Shown: positions 26,512-35,527, numbered from the stretch's first letter. The stretch: 63,815 nucleotides of DNA from Chitinophagaceae bacterium (GCA_025449645.1 JANWIY010000027.1:1-63815); one strand, 5' to 3'. The notes: a model not told the origin generated them from the sequence alone. Translations and numbers: made by a program.

Positions 26512-27083
26512 CCAAAGCTCATCTTGTAATCCACGCTCACTTTCCCTTTTGAGATATCATCCAGTTTGCTGCGGAGCAATTTTCTTTTGAGGGGTTTGAG
26601 ATAATCAATGAAGAGCTTGCCTTCGATATGATCATATTCATGCAGGATTATACGGGCAGAAATTCCGTTGTATGTTTTAGTATGCGTTTGAAATTGTTCG
26701 TCTGCAAACTCAAGGGTCACTTCTTCATTCCTGAGTATCTCTTCCCGGATCTTGGGGATGCTGAGGCAGCCTTCGGCATATAACCAGGGTTCACCATTTA
26801 ACCTGAGCATTTTTGCATTGATGAAAACCTGTTTGATGCCGGGACTATCGGGATACTTTTCTTTTTCGTCTTCACCAAGATTAGTGAAGATCTGGGTACT
26901 GTCTACTATAAACAGCCGGATAGGCTTATTGACCTGCGGTGCTGCAAGGCCAACACCGCTGCTCTCGTACATGGTTTCCCACATATCCCCGATCAGTTTT
27001 AGCAGATCGGGATAATCAGCCGTAATTTCCTGGCCCCTGGTTCTTAACACATGAGACCCGTATGCGACTATCGGTAAAATCAT
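26508..27083 (-). CDS. def: Peptide deformylase
   Basis: 191 residues. It removes the formyl group from nascent proteins and needs Fe2+ or another metal. The three conserved motifs are present: GVGLAAPQV (motif 1, G-x-G-x-A-A-x-Q), EGCLSIP (motif 2, metal Cys) and ILHEYDHIEGKLFIDYL (motif 3, HExxH). The ATG at 27083 is preferred over an upstream in-frame TTG because a TAAATTTG box ends only 3 nt before it. The last 4 nt overlap the start of the GH127 gene. Confidence 0.97.
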   Translation of the reverse strand: MILPIVAYGSHVLRTRGQEITADYPDLLKLIGDMWETMYESSGVGLAAPQVNKPIRLFIVDSTQIFTNLGEDEKEKYPDSPGIKQVFINAKMLRLNGEPWLYAEGCLSIPKIREEILRNEEVTLEFADEQFQTHTKTYNGISARIILHEYDHIEGKLFIDYLKPLKRKLLRSKLDDISKGKVSVDYKMSFG

Positions 27084-27086
27084 GGG

Positions 27087-27094
27087 CAAATTTA
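27087..27094 (-). promoter_or_regulatory. Promoter of def
   Basis: TAAATTTG on the minus strand, 3 nt (CCC) before the def ATG, predicting a leaderless mRNA. Confidence 0.6.
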
Positions 27095-27125
27095 ATAAAA
27101 CCCGATGATTTATTGTCTCCGATCG

Positions 27126-27290
27126 GTTGAGGGTTGATGGTTGATGGTAGATAGTTGATGGTTAATGGACTTCAAGTGCAAATTTCAAATTGTAATCTGG
27201 CTGCTAAATTTGTTAAGCCAGAATTCCCTTTCGCCTGCTCCACCTCCACGGACGTCCATCAACCATCAACTATCAACCATCAACCAATCC
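27126..27290. repeat. Palindromic GTTGATGG word element between ruvX and def
   Basis: A left arm at 27126-27167 (GGTTGATGG, GATAGTTGATGG words) and a right arm at 27255-27290 (the complement) flank an 87-nt core with no word copies and no ORF I can support. The right arm overlaps the last codons of ruvX and supplies its TGA stop. A 23-nt stretch of the right arm recurs at 20564-20586. Confidence 0.7.
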
Positions 27291-27713
27291 CCGGGATCCA
27301 GTATCAAGGTGATGCAAAAACTCCTGCAACATCATCGTAGCTGCCACCTGATCAACAGTTGCTTTTACCCTGCGACGATTTTTCTTAAGACCCATTTCGA
27401 CCATAGCACGGGATGCCATCACCGAAGTATGGCGTTCGTCTACGGGAAGAACCGGTATTTCAGGGAATTTCTTATGCAATATTCCAATAATCCGGCGCAC
27501 ATGAGGCGTTGCATCCGTTGGACTATCATCCAGGTTTTTCGGGTCGCCGATCAGAATCAGCTCTACAGGTTCTTTCTTAAAATATGTTTCCAGGAAAGTG
27601 AAAATCCGGGCAGACTCAATGGTCGTGAGCGCGGTTGCAATAATTTTCTCCGGATCAGTTACCGCTATCCCCGTTCTCTTCAGTCCATAATCAATTGCCA
27701 GGATGCGCGGCAT
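27273..27713 (-). CDS. ruvX: YqgF/RuvX-family Holliday junction resolvase-like nuclease
   Basis: 146 residues, RNase H fold. The N-terminal metal motif is ILAIDYGLKRTGIAVTD, followed by IGDPKNLDDSPTD and VDERHTSVMASRAM, with conserved acidic residues in all three. A role in pre-16S rRNA 5' processing or junction resolution is established for homologues. The last residues (GLVDG) and the stop codon are encoded by the GTTGATGG word array, so the original C-terminus has probably been replaced. It starts 7 nt after the ubiA stop codon. Confidence 0.93.
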   Translation of the reverse strand: MPRILAIDYGLKRTGIAVTDPEKIIATALTTIESARIFTFLETYFKKEPVELILIGDPKNLDDSPTDATPHVRRIIGILHKKFPEIPVLPVDERHTSVMASRAMVEMGLKKNRRRVKATVDQVAATMMLQEFLHHLDTGSRGLVDG

Positions 27714-27720
27714 GAGTAAC

Positions 27721-28617
27721 TCAGTGTTTATGGGTAACTATAATATCCGTGATCACAAACAAGGAAAACATTAAGCTGGCAATCCCATTCGCTGTCATGA
27801 AAGCCAGGTTGACCCGGCTCAGGTCCTGCGGTTTAACCAGGGTGTGCTGGTAAATGAGCATCCCGATGAAGAGCAGCATCCCAAACCAGTACCAATACCC
27901 GAATCCACCCAGCACGCCGGCCGCAAGTACAAACAAAGCGCTCATCACATGCAGTATGCTGGAGATGACAAGTGCATTTCTTTTCCCTACCGAAGCAGGA
28001 ATAGAATGCAATTGCCAGGACCTATCAAATTCTTCGTCCTGCAAAGCATAAATAATATCGAAACCGCTGACCCAGCAAATCACCGCTCCAGAAAATAAAA
28101 GCGGCAGAACTGCAAAATATCCTGTAACAGCCAAAAATGCGCCGATTGGAGCGAGAGACAAACCTATTCCGAGAACAAGATGGCACAAAACTGTAAACCG
28201 CTTGGTATAACTATAAAACAAAATGACAAAGAGGGCGGCAGGAGAAAGAAAAAAACAAAGAGGATTGATAAACCAGCAGCAAATCATAAACAATATGCAG
28301 CAAATAATGACGAACCTGAGAGCGCTTTTGGGGGCAATAATACCAATGGGAATTTCGCGGATTGCTGTCCTCGGGTTTTGCGCATCAAAACGGCGATCCA
28401 GGAAACGGTTGAATGCCATGGCAGCACTTCTGGCAGTGATCATGCAAATCAGTACCAGGATGAATTTCAATGCCAGGGACCCAAATGGTAAAGAATGCGC
28501 CTCCGGAACCAATTCCTGATGGTAAACCCCAAGGAAAAAACCGATCATTGCAAATGGAAGTGCAAATAAAGTATGTGAAAACCTGATAAGACTCAGGTAG
28601 TTTTTGACCCTGCTCAT
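27721..28617 (-). CDS. ubiA: UbiA-family prenyltransferase (4-hydroxybenzoate/futalosine-pathway type)
   Basis: 298 residues with about eight membrane helices. The first Asp-rich motif, AFNRFLDRRFDAQNPRT (NxxxDxxxD), binds the prenyl diphosphate through Mg2+; the second is DIIYALQDEEFDRS. It prenylates an aromatic ring in quinone synthesis. In Bacteroidota lacking the classical men pathway this group serves the futalosine route to menaquinone (MqnP), but the window does not show which applies. The ATG follows a near-consensus box (TAACTTCG, 6 nt before the start). Confidence 0.9.
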   Translation of the reverse strand: MSRVKNYLSLIRFSHTLFALPFAMIGFFLGVYHQELVPEAHSLPFGSLALKFILVLICMITARSAAMAFNRFLDRRFDAQNPRTAIREIPIGIIAPKSALRFVIICCILFMICCWFINPLCFFLSPAALFVILFYSYTKRFTVLCHLVLGIGLSLAPIGAFLAVTGYFAVLPLLFSGAVICWVSGFDIIYALQDEEFDRSWQLHSIPASVGKRNALVISSILHVMSALFVLAAGVLGGFGYWYWFGMLLFIGMLIYQHTLVKPQDLSRVNLAFMTANGIASLMFSLFVITDIIVTHKH

Positions 28618-28633
28618 GATGAACGAAGTTAAT

Positions 28634-28795
28634 GAGGAAATGTGGAAATGTGAAAATGTGGAAATGTGGAAATGTGTAAATTAGAGTTTACGAATTTGAA
28701 AATTACATTGTATGTTCTCATTCCCACATTTCCAAATTTCCACATTCCCACATTTCCACATTTTCACATTTCCACATTTTCAAATTCTCAAATTT
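28634..28795. repeat. Large palindromic ATGTGGAAATGTG word element between trmH-like and ubiA genes
   Basis: The left arm 28634-28677 has about five tandem ATGTGGAA/ATGTGAAA words. The right arm 28719-28795 has the complement, ending in CAAATTCTCAAATTTG. The core is about 40 nt. The right arm overlaps the 3' end of the methyltransferase gene and supplies its last codons and TGA. The two arms could form a long imperfect hairpin. Confidence 0.75.
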
Positions 28796-29313
28796 GCCCT
28801 CACAATTTCCCAAAGCACAATGCCTGCGGCAACCGAAACATTCAGGGAATGTTTCATACCGAATTGTGGGATCTCTATGCAATTATCGCAATGGCCCAGT
28901 ACCTCCTCACTCACACCCTCAACCTCATTACCGAAGATCAGGACCATTTTTTCGCCTGATTCGAGTCTGAAGGATTGAAGCGGTATACTCTTTTCTGCCT
29001 GCTCAACCGCGACCGTGCGAAAACCGGTATCGCGCAGTTGTCGGACAGTGTCTACTGCAGAACCGCTATATTTCCATTCAACCGTTTCTGTCGCTCCAAG
29101 CGCGGTTTTATGAATATCGCGATGAGGAGGTCTGGGTGTGTATCCGCAGAGAAAAATGGCCTGAACAAGAAATGCATCAGCCGTACGGAAAACGCTCCCT
29201 ACATTATGCATGCTGCGGATATTTTCCAACAGCATCATCACCGGCAGTTTTTCTGCCCTGCGGAACTCATCAGTGCTCTTACGGGGCAGCTCATCCATCC
29301 GAAGTTTCCGCAT
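28780..29313 (-). CDS. SPOUT-family RNA 2'-O-methyltransferase (TrmH-like)
   Basis: 177 residues. Motif 1 is VMMLLENIRSMHNVGSVFRTADAF (the Asn-Ile-Arg and catalytic Arg region), motif 2 is VLIFGNEVEGVSEEVL, and motif 3 is IEIPQFGMKHSLNVSVAAGIVLWE. All three build the SAM-binding knot. It methylates a tRNA or rRNA ribose; the target is not evident. The start at 29313 follows a TATCTTTG box with only 4 nt between, so the upstream in-frame codons to 29334 are rejected. The last residues (NLRI) and the stop codon lie inside the ATGTGAAA word array. Confidence 0.92.
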   Translation of the reverse strand: MRKLRMDELPRKSTDEFRRAEKLPVMMLLENIRSMHNVGSVFRTADAFLVQAIFLCGYTPRPPHRDIHKTALGATETVEWKYSGSAVDTVRQLRDTGFRTVAVEQAEKSIPLQSFRLESGEKMVLIFGNEVEGVSEEVLGHCDNCIEIPQFGMKHSLNVSVAAGIVLWEIVRANLRI

Positions 29314-29317
29314 GTGG

Positions 29318-29325
29318 CAAAGATA
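29318..29325 (-). promoter_or_regulatory. Promoter of the TrmH-like gene
   Basis: TATCTTTG on the minus strand ends 4 nt before the ATG at 29313, predicting a leaderless mRNA. Confidence 0.6.
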
Positions 29326-29426
29326 CAGGTACATGGTATAATCAATGAGGGGTAAAACCCGGATAAGATGGTTTTTTTAGTTGTTCACACCATGGAAAAC
29401 CCTGTTTTTTTTGAGGATCGCTTGCT

Positions 29427-29434
29427 TACTTTTG
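29427..29434 (+). promoter_or_regulatory. Promoter box of mutS
   Basis: TACTTTTG fits TAnnTTTG and ends 49 nt before the mutS ATG at 29484. Confidence 0.45.
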
Positions 29435-29483
29435 CCGCATTCCGCAACGATGTCCGCCATTTTACGGCATGCGGAGGCCGCCC

Positions 29484-32084
29484 ATGTCCAAAAACTCCGA
29501 AGACACTCCACTGATGCAGCAGCACAGGGCTATTAAACAAAAATATCCCGACGCTATCCTGCTATTCCGTGTCGGGGATTTTTATGAAACCTTTGGCGAG
29601 GACGCCATCCTGGCCTCCGGGATACTTGGCATCACCCTGACCAAAAGAAATAATGGCGCTGCATTTTCAAGTGAGCTTGCCGGATTCCCCCATCATGCGC
29701 TGGATACTTATCTGCACAAACTCGTAAAGGCAGGCCACCGCGTAGCCATTTGCGATCAGCTTGAGGATCCCCGTCTGGCCAAGGGCATTGTGAAAAGAGG
29801 CGTAACCGAAATGGTAACCCCGGGAACGGCAACACAGGATAAGCTGCTTGAGCACAGAAGTAATAATTTTCTGGCTGCAGTTCATTTTTCGGAGGGCCTC
29901 CTGGGCATTGCATTCCTGGATATTTCAACCGGAGAATTCTTTGCCGCAGAAGGACCTGTAGAATACATTGATCAGTTGCTCCAAACCCTGAACCCTGCAG
30001 AAGTGATCTTTCAGCGCAACCAGCAAAAAGCTTTTAAAACTGCATTCGGCGACAGGTTTTATACCTATTCTCTGGAAAGCTGGATCTTCGATGAGCATTA
30101 TACCAGGGAGATTCTGCTGAAACATTTCCAGACCCATTCGCTTAAAGGATTTGGGATGGAACACTTTGTTGAAGGCGTTATTGCAGCCGGTGCCATCATC
30201 CACTACCTCAAAGACACCGAACATCCGCACCTCCAGCATATCAGCAGCATTCAATGCATTGACAGAAAAGATTATCTCTGGATGGACAAATTCAGCATCC
30301 GGAACCTCGAGCTGCTTCCTTCCGGAGAACAGGGACACTCGCTGCTTCAGGTGCTTGACAATACGGTTTCTGCAATGGGTGCACGTCTGATGAAACGGTG
30401 GATGCTGATGCCGCTTAAAGACCTGCTTCCGATCCGGGAAAGACAGGAATTGGTTGAATTCTTTATCCGGGAAGCGGACCTTCGCATCCGACTTTTGCAA
30501 CATATCCGCCAGTGCGGCGACATGGAAAGAATGCTGGGCAAAACAGCTTCAGGAAAAATTAATCCACGGGAATTGCTGCAGCTCGCCCGCGGGCTGAAAG
30601 AAACAGCAGCTATCCAACAGCGATGCGCTGGTGCTGCAGATCCCTATCTGAAAAGACTTAAAAGCCTGATAAATCCATGTCAGTTGATAGCGGATCAGAT
30701 CATGGAACAACTGGTCGAAAATCCGCCCGCCCTGGCTGTAAAGGGAAATATGATCCGGACGGGCGTTCATGCAGAACTTGATGAACTGAGAAATATTGCG
30801 TCAGGCGGAAAGCAGTACCTTGCCGAACTGCAGCAAAGGGAATCAGAACTCACAGGTATCAGTTCCTTAAAAATCAGCTTTAACCAGGTGTTCGGTTATT
30901 ACCTTGAAGTTACGAACGTCCATAAGCATAAAGTACCTGACACATGGATCCGCAAACAAACACTCAGCAACGCTGAACGGTATGTTACGCCATTGTTGAA
31001 GGAATATGAAGAAAAGATAACAGGCGCCGAAGAAAAAATTCAAATCCTGGAGGCCCAGGTTTATGAAAGGCTGATCCTTTCCCTAAACCAGTATATCGCG
31101 CCAATGCAAATAAACTGCAGTGTGATCGCTACGTTGGATTGCCTGCTTTGCTTCGCCCAGAATGCACTTCAGAATAATTACAAAAGGCCAGACCTCCACG
31201 GGGGAAAAGAAATGCAACTCAATGACAGTCGCCACCCAGTAATTGAAAAAACACTCGCTCACGGAGAAGAATATATTCCGAATGACCTTTTTCTCGATCC
31301 TGAGACACAGCAGATCATTATTCTGACCGGCCCAAACATGAGCGGCAAAAGTGCCTTGCTCAGGCAAACTGCGCTCATAACCCTGATGGCGCATATGGGT
31401 AGTTTTGTTCCGGCCTCCCAGGCAAAGATACCGCTTACCGATAAAATTTTTACACGTGTTGGTGCATCTGATAATCTGAGTGCGGGAGAATCCACTTTCC
31501 TGGTGGAGATGAATGAAACGGCCAGCATTTTAAATAATATTACTGATCGAAGTCTGATCATCCTCGACGAGATCGGCCGCGGAACTTCCACTTACGATGG
31601 AATTTCCATCGCCTGGAGTATCGCAGAATTCCTCCATCATTCGCCCTTCAAGCCAAAAACACTGTTTGCCACGCATTATCATGAGCTCAATGAACTGGAA
31701 AATAAGTTTCCGGGCATTAATAATTATCATATCACGAGCCGGGAACTCGGGAACAAGATTATTTTCCTGCGCAAGTTGTCGCCAGGTGGGAGCACTCATA
31801 GTTTCGGCATCCATGTAGCAAGAATGGCGGGCATGCCGGCGGATCTCATTGAACGGGCTAACCAGATATTAAAGCAACTGGAAGAAAGCCGCAGCGGAGG
31901 CGGCACCGCATTATATGAAGGGTTAAAAAAAATATCAGCTCCTCAGGTCCAGCTCTCTATTTTTGACGCACATACCCAGATTTTTGAAGAGATCAGGAAA
32001 TTATTATCCGAACTGGATATCAACCGGCTCACGCCTGTTGAAGCACTGCTTAAATTAAATGAGATCAAAGGCATGCTTAAGTAA
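29484..32084 (+). CDS. mutS: DNA mismatch repair protein MutS
   Basis: 866 residues, full length. Domain I starts with the mismatch-reading FYE motif in GDFYETFGEDA near residue 37. Connector, core and clamp domains follow. The C-terminal ABC ATPase has the Walker A GPNMSGKSALLRQ near residue 620, Walker B LIILDEIGRGTSTYDG and the trans-acting FATHYHEL. It recognises mismatches and recruits MutL. The start at 29484 (MSKNSEDTPLMQQH) is chosen because the segment PLMQQ is the usual N-terminus; an upstream in-frame start at 29469 would add five residues. Convergent with the acyltransferase-like gene. Confidence 0.98.
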   Translation: MSKNSEDTPLMQQHRAIKQKYPDAILLFRVGDFYETFGEDAILASGILGITLTKRNNGAAFSSELAGFPHHALDTYLHKLVKAGHRVAICDQLEDPRLAKGIVKRGVTEMVTPGTATQDKLLEHRSNNFLAAVHFSEGLLGIAFLDISTGEFFAAEGPVEYIDQLLQTLNPAEVIFQRNQQKAFKTAFGDRFYTYSLESWIFDEHYTREILLKHFQTHSLKGFGMEHFVEGVIAAGAIIHYLKDTEHPHLQHISSIQCIDRKDYLWMDKFSIRNLELLPSGEQGHSLLQVLDNTVSAMGARLMKRWMLMPLKDLLPIRERQELVEFFIREADLRIRLLQHIRQCGDMERMLGKTASGKINPRELLQLARGLKETAAIQQRCAGAADPYLKRLKSLINPCQLIADQIMEQLVENPPALAVKGNMIRTGVHAELDELRNIASGGKQYLAELQQRESELTGISSLKISFNQVFGYYLEVTNVHKHKVPDTWIRKQTLSNAERYVTPLLKEYEEKITGAEEKIQILEAQVYERLILSLNQYIAPMQINCSVIATLDCLLCFAQNALQNNYKRPDLHGGKEMQLNDSRHPVIEKTLAHGEEYIPNDLFLDPETQQIIILTGPNMSGKSALLRQTALITLMAHMGSFVPASQAKIPLTDKIFTRVGASDNLSAGESTFLVEMNETASILNNITDRSLIILDEIGRGTSTYDGISIAWSIAEFLHHSPFKPKTLFATHYHELNELENKFPGINNYHITSRELGNKIIFLRKLSPGGSTHSFGIHVARMAGMPADLIERANQILKQLEESRSGGGTALYEGLKKISAPQVQLSIFDAHTQIFEEIRKLLSELDINRLTPVEALLKLNEIKGMLK

Positions 32085-32087
32085 TAA

Positions 32088-33278
32088 TCAGAGATAACTC
32101 AACCACCACGCATGATGCGTCGCTTTATAACCGCTATACCATTTACAAAGCGGATAAACAAGCAGGATCAGCAAAATCCATATAACATACACGACCCACA
32201 AACTGAACCCGAAATAATCAGGTCTGAATAAAAATGCTGTATGCATGGGCCCAATATCTTTTGCCGGCAGTTTCTCCAACAAAAATATCAGCATCACAGA
32301 TAAATGAATCAAATACAAATGCAACACATAATAGAAAAACGGAACACGGCCGAATACAACCAAGAATTGCAGTGATTTTCCTGATACATTATCGAGCAAG
32401 GCCAGCACCATCAGAGAAATCCCGATAGTTACCCCGATATAATCCAGGGAAGGCGGATATTTCGTAACATTAATAAAAGACAAAATGCTGTATAACGGTG
32501 AATTCTGAACCGACCAGGGCGAAGGATCTCCATATGCATTGATGAATCGAAGAATAAGAAAAACCAAAACCAGGGCAGCTCCGGCGCCGAAAAGGATTTT
32601 TTTCCGTTGAATTCCGGAAAATCCTTTCGCGAATAGCCTTCCGATTCCGTAACCCACCATCATGATTCCAGTCCACGGTAAAAAAGCGTAGACAATAGTG
32701 ATCCCGTAATGTTGGAAAAGCTGATAGTGCGCAAAGAATGCGTGATGTACCAGATCCCAGAAAAATCCAAGGTTTCCTTGTTGCGCAGCTTCAGGATAAT
32801 CGAGCAGGTTATGACAAAAAACGATTAAAAGTCCGGTGAAAAGAATAACATGGTAAGAAAACCTGGCGAAAATTCCCAAAATAATCATGCTGATACCGAT
32901 GGCCCAGATCACCTGCAGGATGATCAGATTATATAAGGGATTGAACGTCCATGCAAAGGAAATGATCAGCATTTCCACTAATACCAGCCACACCCCCCGG
33001 GTGATCAAAAAGCGGCTTAGTTCCTTTTTCGTTTTTTTCTGCCCTGCCAGGTAAGCAGAAACGCCGGCGAGAAGAACAAAAGTGGGTGCACAAAAATGGG
33101 TTATCCAGCGGGTAAAAAACAATACGGGTGTGGTGGTAGCCAGGTTTGTTGGCGAATCCGTTGAGGCATTGATATGAAAATAGTCCCGCACATGGTCCAG
33201 GGCCATAATGATCATTACGACCCCTCTCAATATATCAATCGAATAAATCCTCGCGGATTTGGGTGTTTCGGCTGCCAT
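32088..33278 (-). CDS. Heparan-alpha-glucosaminide N-acetyltransferase-like membrane protein (DUF1624/DUF5009 type)
   Basis: 396 residues with about ten membrane helices. The N-terminus ARIYSIDILRGVVMIIMALDHVRDYF has the R-x-x-S-x-D-x-x-R-G and D-H-x-R-D pattern of the DUF1624/YeiB group of acyltransferase-like proteins. The catalytic His of the HGSNAT family may correspond to the His in ALDHVRD. It probably transfers acetyl groups to envelope sugars across the membrane (inference). It ends 3 nt from the mutS stop codon. Confidence 0.82.
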   Translation of the reverse strand: MAAETPKSARIYSIDILRGVVMIIMALDHVRDYFHINASTDSPTNLATTTPVLFFTRWITHFCAPTFVLLAGVSAYLAGQKKTKKELSRFLITRGVWLVLVEMLIISFAWTFNPLYNLIILQVIWAIGISMIILGIFARFSYHVILFTGLLIVFCHNLLDYPEAAQQGNLGFFWDLVHHAFFAHYQLFQHYGITIVYAFLPWTGIMMVGYGIGRLFAKGFSGIQRKKILFGAGAALVLVFLILRFINAYGDPSPWSVQNSPLYSILSFINVTKYPPSLDYIGVTIGISLMVLALLDNVSGKSLQFLVVFGRVPFFYYVLHLYLIHLSVMLIFLLEKLPAKDIGPMHTAFLFRPDYFGFSLWVVYVIWILLILLVYPLCKWYSGYKATHHAWWLSYL

Positions 33279-33446
33279 AATATGAAGATAGCCAGGCTAT
33301 ACAAGATAACACTTAGCCGGCTCATTTTCGTAATTCCGATCCCGTAATGGGAATAATTCCTTCAAAATTTGTTTAATAATGTGATGATAATCAATATTAT
33401 ATAATTTGGCATCCTGCTGGTAATCAATAGAGCGTAATCCGAACTT

Positions 33447-34175
33447 ATGAAAACTATTATTATTTCAACTGCCCTTTTCCTGATCAGCGCCCTGAGTTAT
33501 GCAGGTTACACACCAGCAGGTGATCAAACAACCTACGGAACGAATAAGGTGCGGGGAAACTATAACATTGTAAAGGAATATTATCAGAATGGAGGTGGAA
33601 CAGTACTTCCTGTAACATTGACCGGTTTCCAGGGCGAACTAAAACCAGACGATCAGGTTGACCTTAGCTGGAGCACGATAATGGAAAGAGATATTGATCA
33701 TTATGAAGTTGAAAGAAGCGGAGACGGCCTGAATTTCACTGAAATCGGAAGTACTCCTTCCAAAATGACCATTACAACCAATGCTTATCAGTTGTTATAC
33801 AACTTTACTGACCAGAATCCCCTGCCCGGTGCTTCTTATTACCGCATCAAAGTGGTGGGAAAAGATAATAATACAAGTCAGACACCGATCGTGATGATCA
33901 CCAATAATCAGATTGAAGGAACAAAGATCTACCCGACCCTGGTCCAGAACAATATGGTTTTTGTTGAATCAGACAAAACCCTGAACGGAGCAAAACTTGA
34001 ATTCTTTGACCTTTCAGGAAGAAAATTGAGTGAAACGAATTGGGAAAGCCTTAGCGGCCGGCAGAATTGCACGGTCTCCAGATCAGGACATTTGCCGGCA
34101 GGTACTTATGTTGCAAGACTTACGGCCAATGGTCAGTCGATCAAAAACCAGCTGATGATCATACAGAATAATTAA
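33447..34175 (+). CDS. Secreted protein with FN3-like domain and T9SS C-terminal sorting domain
   Basis: 242 residues. The signal peptide is MKTIIISTALFLISALSYAG. After a linker, LPVTLTGFQGELKPDDQVDLSWSTIMERDIDHYEVERS is the FN3-like module that often precedes type IX sorting domains. The C-terminal 75 residues (KIYPTLVQNNMVFVES through PAGTYVARLTANGQSIKNQLMI) are a type A T9SS sorting signal. The protein is therefore probably carried through the outer membrane by the type IX system, with no enzymatic part of its own. It may be a small surface or adhesin-like protein. Confidence 0.87.
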   Translation: MKTIIISTALFLISALSYAGYTPAGDQTTYGTNKVRGNYNIVKEYYQNGGGTVLPVTLTGFQGELKPDDQVDLSWSTIMERDIDHYEVERSGDGLNFTEIGSTPSKMTITTNAYQLLYNFTDQNPLPGASYYRIKVVGKDNNTSQTPIVMITNNQIEGTKIYPTLVQNNMVFVESDKTLNGAKLEFFDLSGRKLSETNWESLSGRQNCTVSRSGHLPAGTYVARLTANGQSIKNQLMIIQNN

Positions 34176-34263
34176 GCCGGTAAAACGAAATGTTAAGATT
34201 TCAGCAGAGATATAAGTGTGAGAAACTTTTATAATGATTTGAATCCCCAAATAAGAATAGCTG

Positions 34264-34271
34264 TAAATTTG
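34264..34271 (+). promoter_or_regulatory. Promoter of a candidate small RNA
   Basis: TAAATTTG fits TAnnTTTG, with TTTG at 34238-34241, 22 nt upstream. No protein-coding start with a plausible frame follows; instead there is a structured segment and a terminator. Confidence 0.5.
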
Positions 34272-34273
34272 TA

Positions 34274-34377
34274 TTCGAAGAGCCCGTTTTTGGTCCAAGA
34301 TCCATCTGGTTCCCTTTCGAAGATTTCTTACTCAAAACACATAAAAAGATCCAGCATAAAATGACTGGGTTTTTTTA
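34274..34377 (+). ncRNA. Candidate small RNA, about 104 nt, with intrinsic terminator
   Basis: The 210-nt spacer between the T9SS cargo gene and the cysteine desulfurase gene holds a full transcription unit without an ORF. A TAnnTTTG promoter lies at 34264-34271. A long hairpin follows, with TTCGAAGAGCC at 34274-34284 pairing with GGTTC at 34308-34312 and TTCGAA at 34316-34321, and a bulged 3' side. An intrinsic terminator ends it: AGATCCAG at 34347-34354 against CTGGGTTT at 34365-34372, then more T residues. Size and shape are reminiscent of 6S-like RNAs (Rfam has a Bacteroidota 6S-Flavo family), but I cannot confirm membership. The alternative is an orphan regulatory RNA. Confidence 0.5.
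34346..34377 (+). terminator. Intrinsic terminator of the candidate small RNA
   Basis: AAGATCCAG pairs with CTGGGTTTT around a CATAAAATGA loop, followed by a run of seven T residues (34370-34376). Confidence 0.65.
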
Positions 34378-34388
34378 TTTGCAGGCAT

Positions 34389-35516
34389 TCATATCAATTC
34401 TTTCAATTTACTTACCACGCAGTCCACTTCCTTTTCAGAATTATTTCCGTTAAAGGAAAAACGAACTGTGACCCGGTCTGATCCCGGGTACAGGGCCTGA
34501 ATCACATGTGATCCCTGCTCCGCACCGCTGGTACAAGCACTTCCACCGGAGGCACAAATATGATTGATATCCAGATTAAACAATAACATGTCACTCTTTT
34601 CTGTTCTCGGGAAGCCGACACTTAAGATAGTATAGAGGCAATTCCCAAAAGGGTCTCCATTAAACAGGACAGCAGGTACAGCCGCTTTCAGTTGCGAAGC
34701 CATATAATTCTTTAGTTTGCCTATATGCGCCCTTTCTTTTTCCAGCCTTGCGATGGCAAGTTCGAGGGCTTTTGCGAAGCCAACGATGCCATAAACATTT
34801 TCAGTACCAGCGCGCATATTCCGCTCCTGTGATCCGCCATGAATATAAGGATGAATCTTTATTTTTTCATTGATATAAAGCATACCCACACCCTTGGGTC
34901 CACGAAATTTATGAGCCGCACCGGCGATGAAATGCACCGGCGTCTTTCTGAGGTCAAACGCATAATGTCCGACGGTCTGAACCGTATCGGAATGAAAGAC
35001 AGCATCAAATTTCCTGCAGATAGTACCGGCAGCATCAAGGTCAAGCATATTGCCGATCTCATTGTTTGCGTGCATCAGGCTAACCAGGCATCTGGATTCC
35101 AGCTGCGAAAGTATTTGCTCGAGGTGGTTCAGATCAACATGCCCGTCTGGAAGCAACTTCACATAGTGCAGGGTGGCATCGCCTCTTTCCTTGTAGTAAT
35201 CTACGGTATGCAGCGTGGCGTGATGTTCAATATGAGTCGTTATGATATGGCGGCATCCCAGATCATAAATTGCTGCTGTGATGGCGGTATTGGTTCCTTC
35301 TGTTCCACCGCTGGTAAAAAAAATTTCAGCGGGATTGGCATTGAGCACCCTGGAAACTGTTTTACGGGCCTGCTCCACGGCGAGCCGTCCTTCACGGCCG
35401 TAAGAATAAATCGAAGAAGGATTCCCGAATTTCTCCGTGAGAAAAGGCATCATGGCATCCAGGACTTCGGGATCGAGAGAAGTAGTAGCTGCATTATCAA
35501 AATAAATTCTTTCCAT
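34389..35516 (-). CDS. Cysteine desulfurase, NifS/IscS type
   Basis: 375 residues. It takes sulfur from cysteine for Fe-S cluster or thio-cofactor synthesis. The N-terminus IYFDNAATTSLDPEVLDAM, the PLP lysine in GAAHKFRGPKGVG near residue 203 and the catalytic loop GGSACTSGAEQGSHV near residue 325 are typical of group I enzymes (ACTSG, not the SufS loop). No IscU or other Fe-S assembly gene is adjacent, so its partner lies elsewhere. The C-terminus RVTVRFSFNGNNSEKEVD is conserved in the family. Confidence 0.94.
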   Translation of the reverse strand: MERIYFDNAATTSLDPEVLDAMMPFLTEKFGNPSSIYSYGREGRLAVEQARKTVSRVLNANPAEIFFTSGGTEGTNTAITAAIYDLGCRHIITTHIEHHATLHTVDYYKERGDATLHYVKLLPDGHVDLNHLEQILSQLESRCLVSLMHANNEIGNMLDLDAAGTICRKFDAVFHSDTVQTVGHYAFDLRKTPVHFIAGAAHKFRGPKGVGMLYINEKIKIHPYIHGGSQERNMRAGTENVYGIVGFAKALELAIARLEKERAHIGKLKNYMASQLKAAVPAVLFNGDPFGNCLYTILSVGFPRTEKSDMLLFNLDINHICASGGSACTSGAEQGSHVIQALYPGSDRVTVRFSFNGNNSEKEVDCVVSKLKELI

Positions 35517-35527
35517 AGAAGGGAGGC

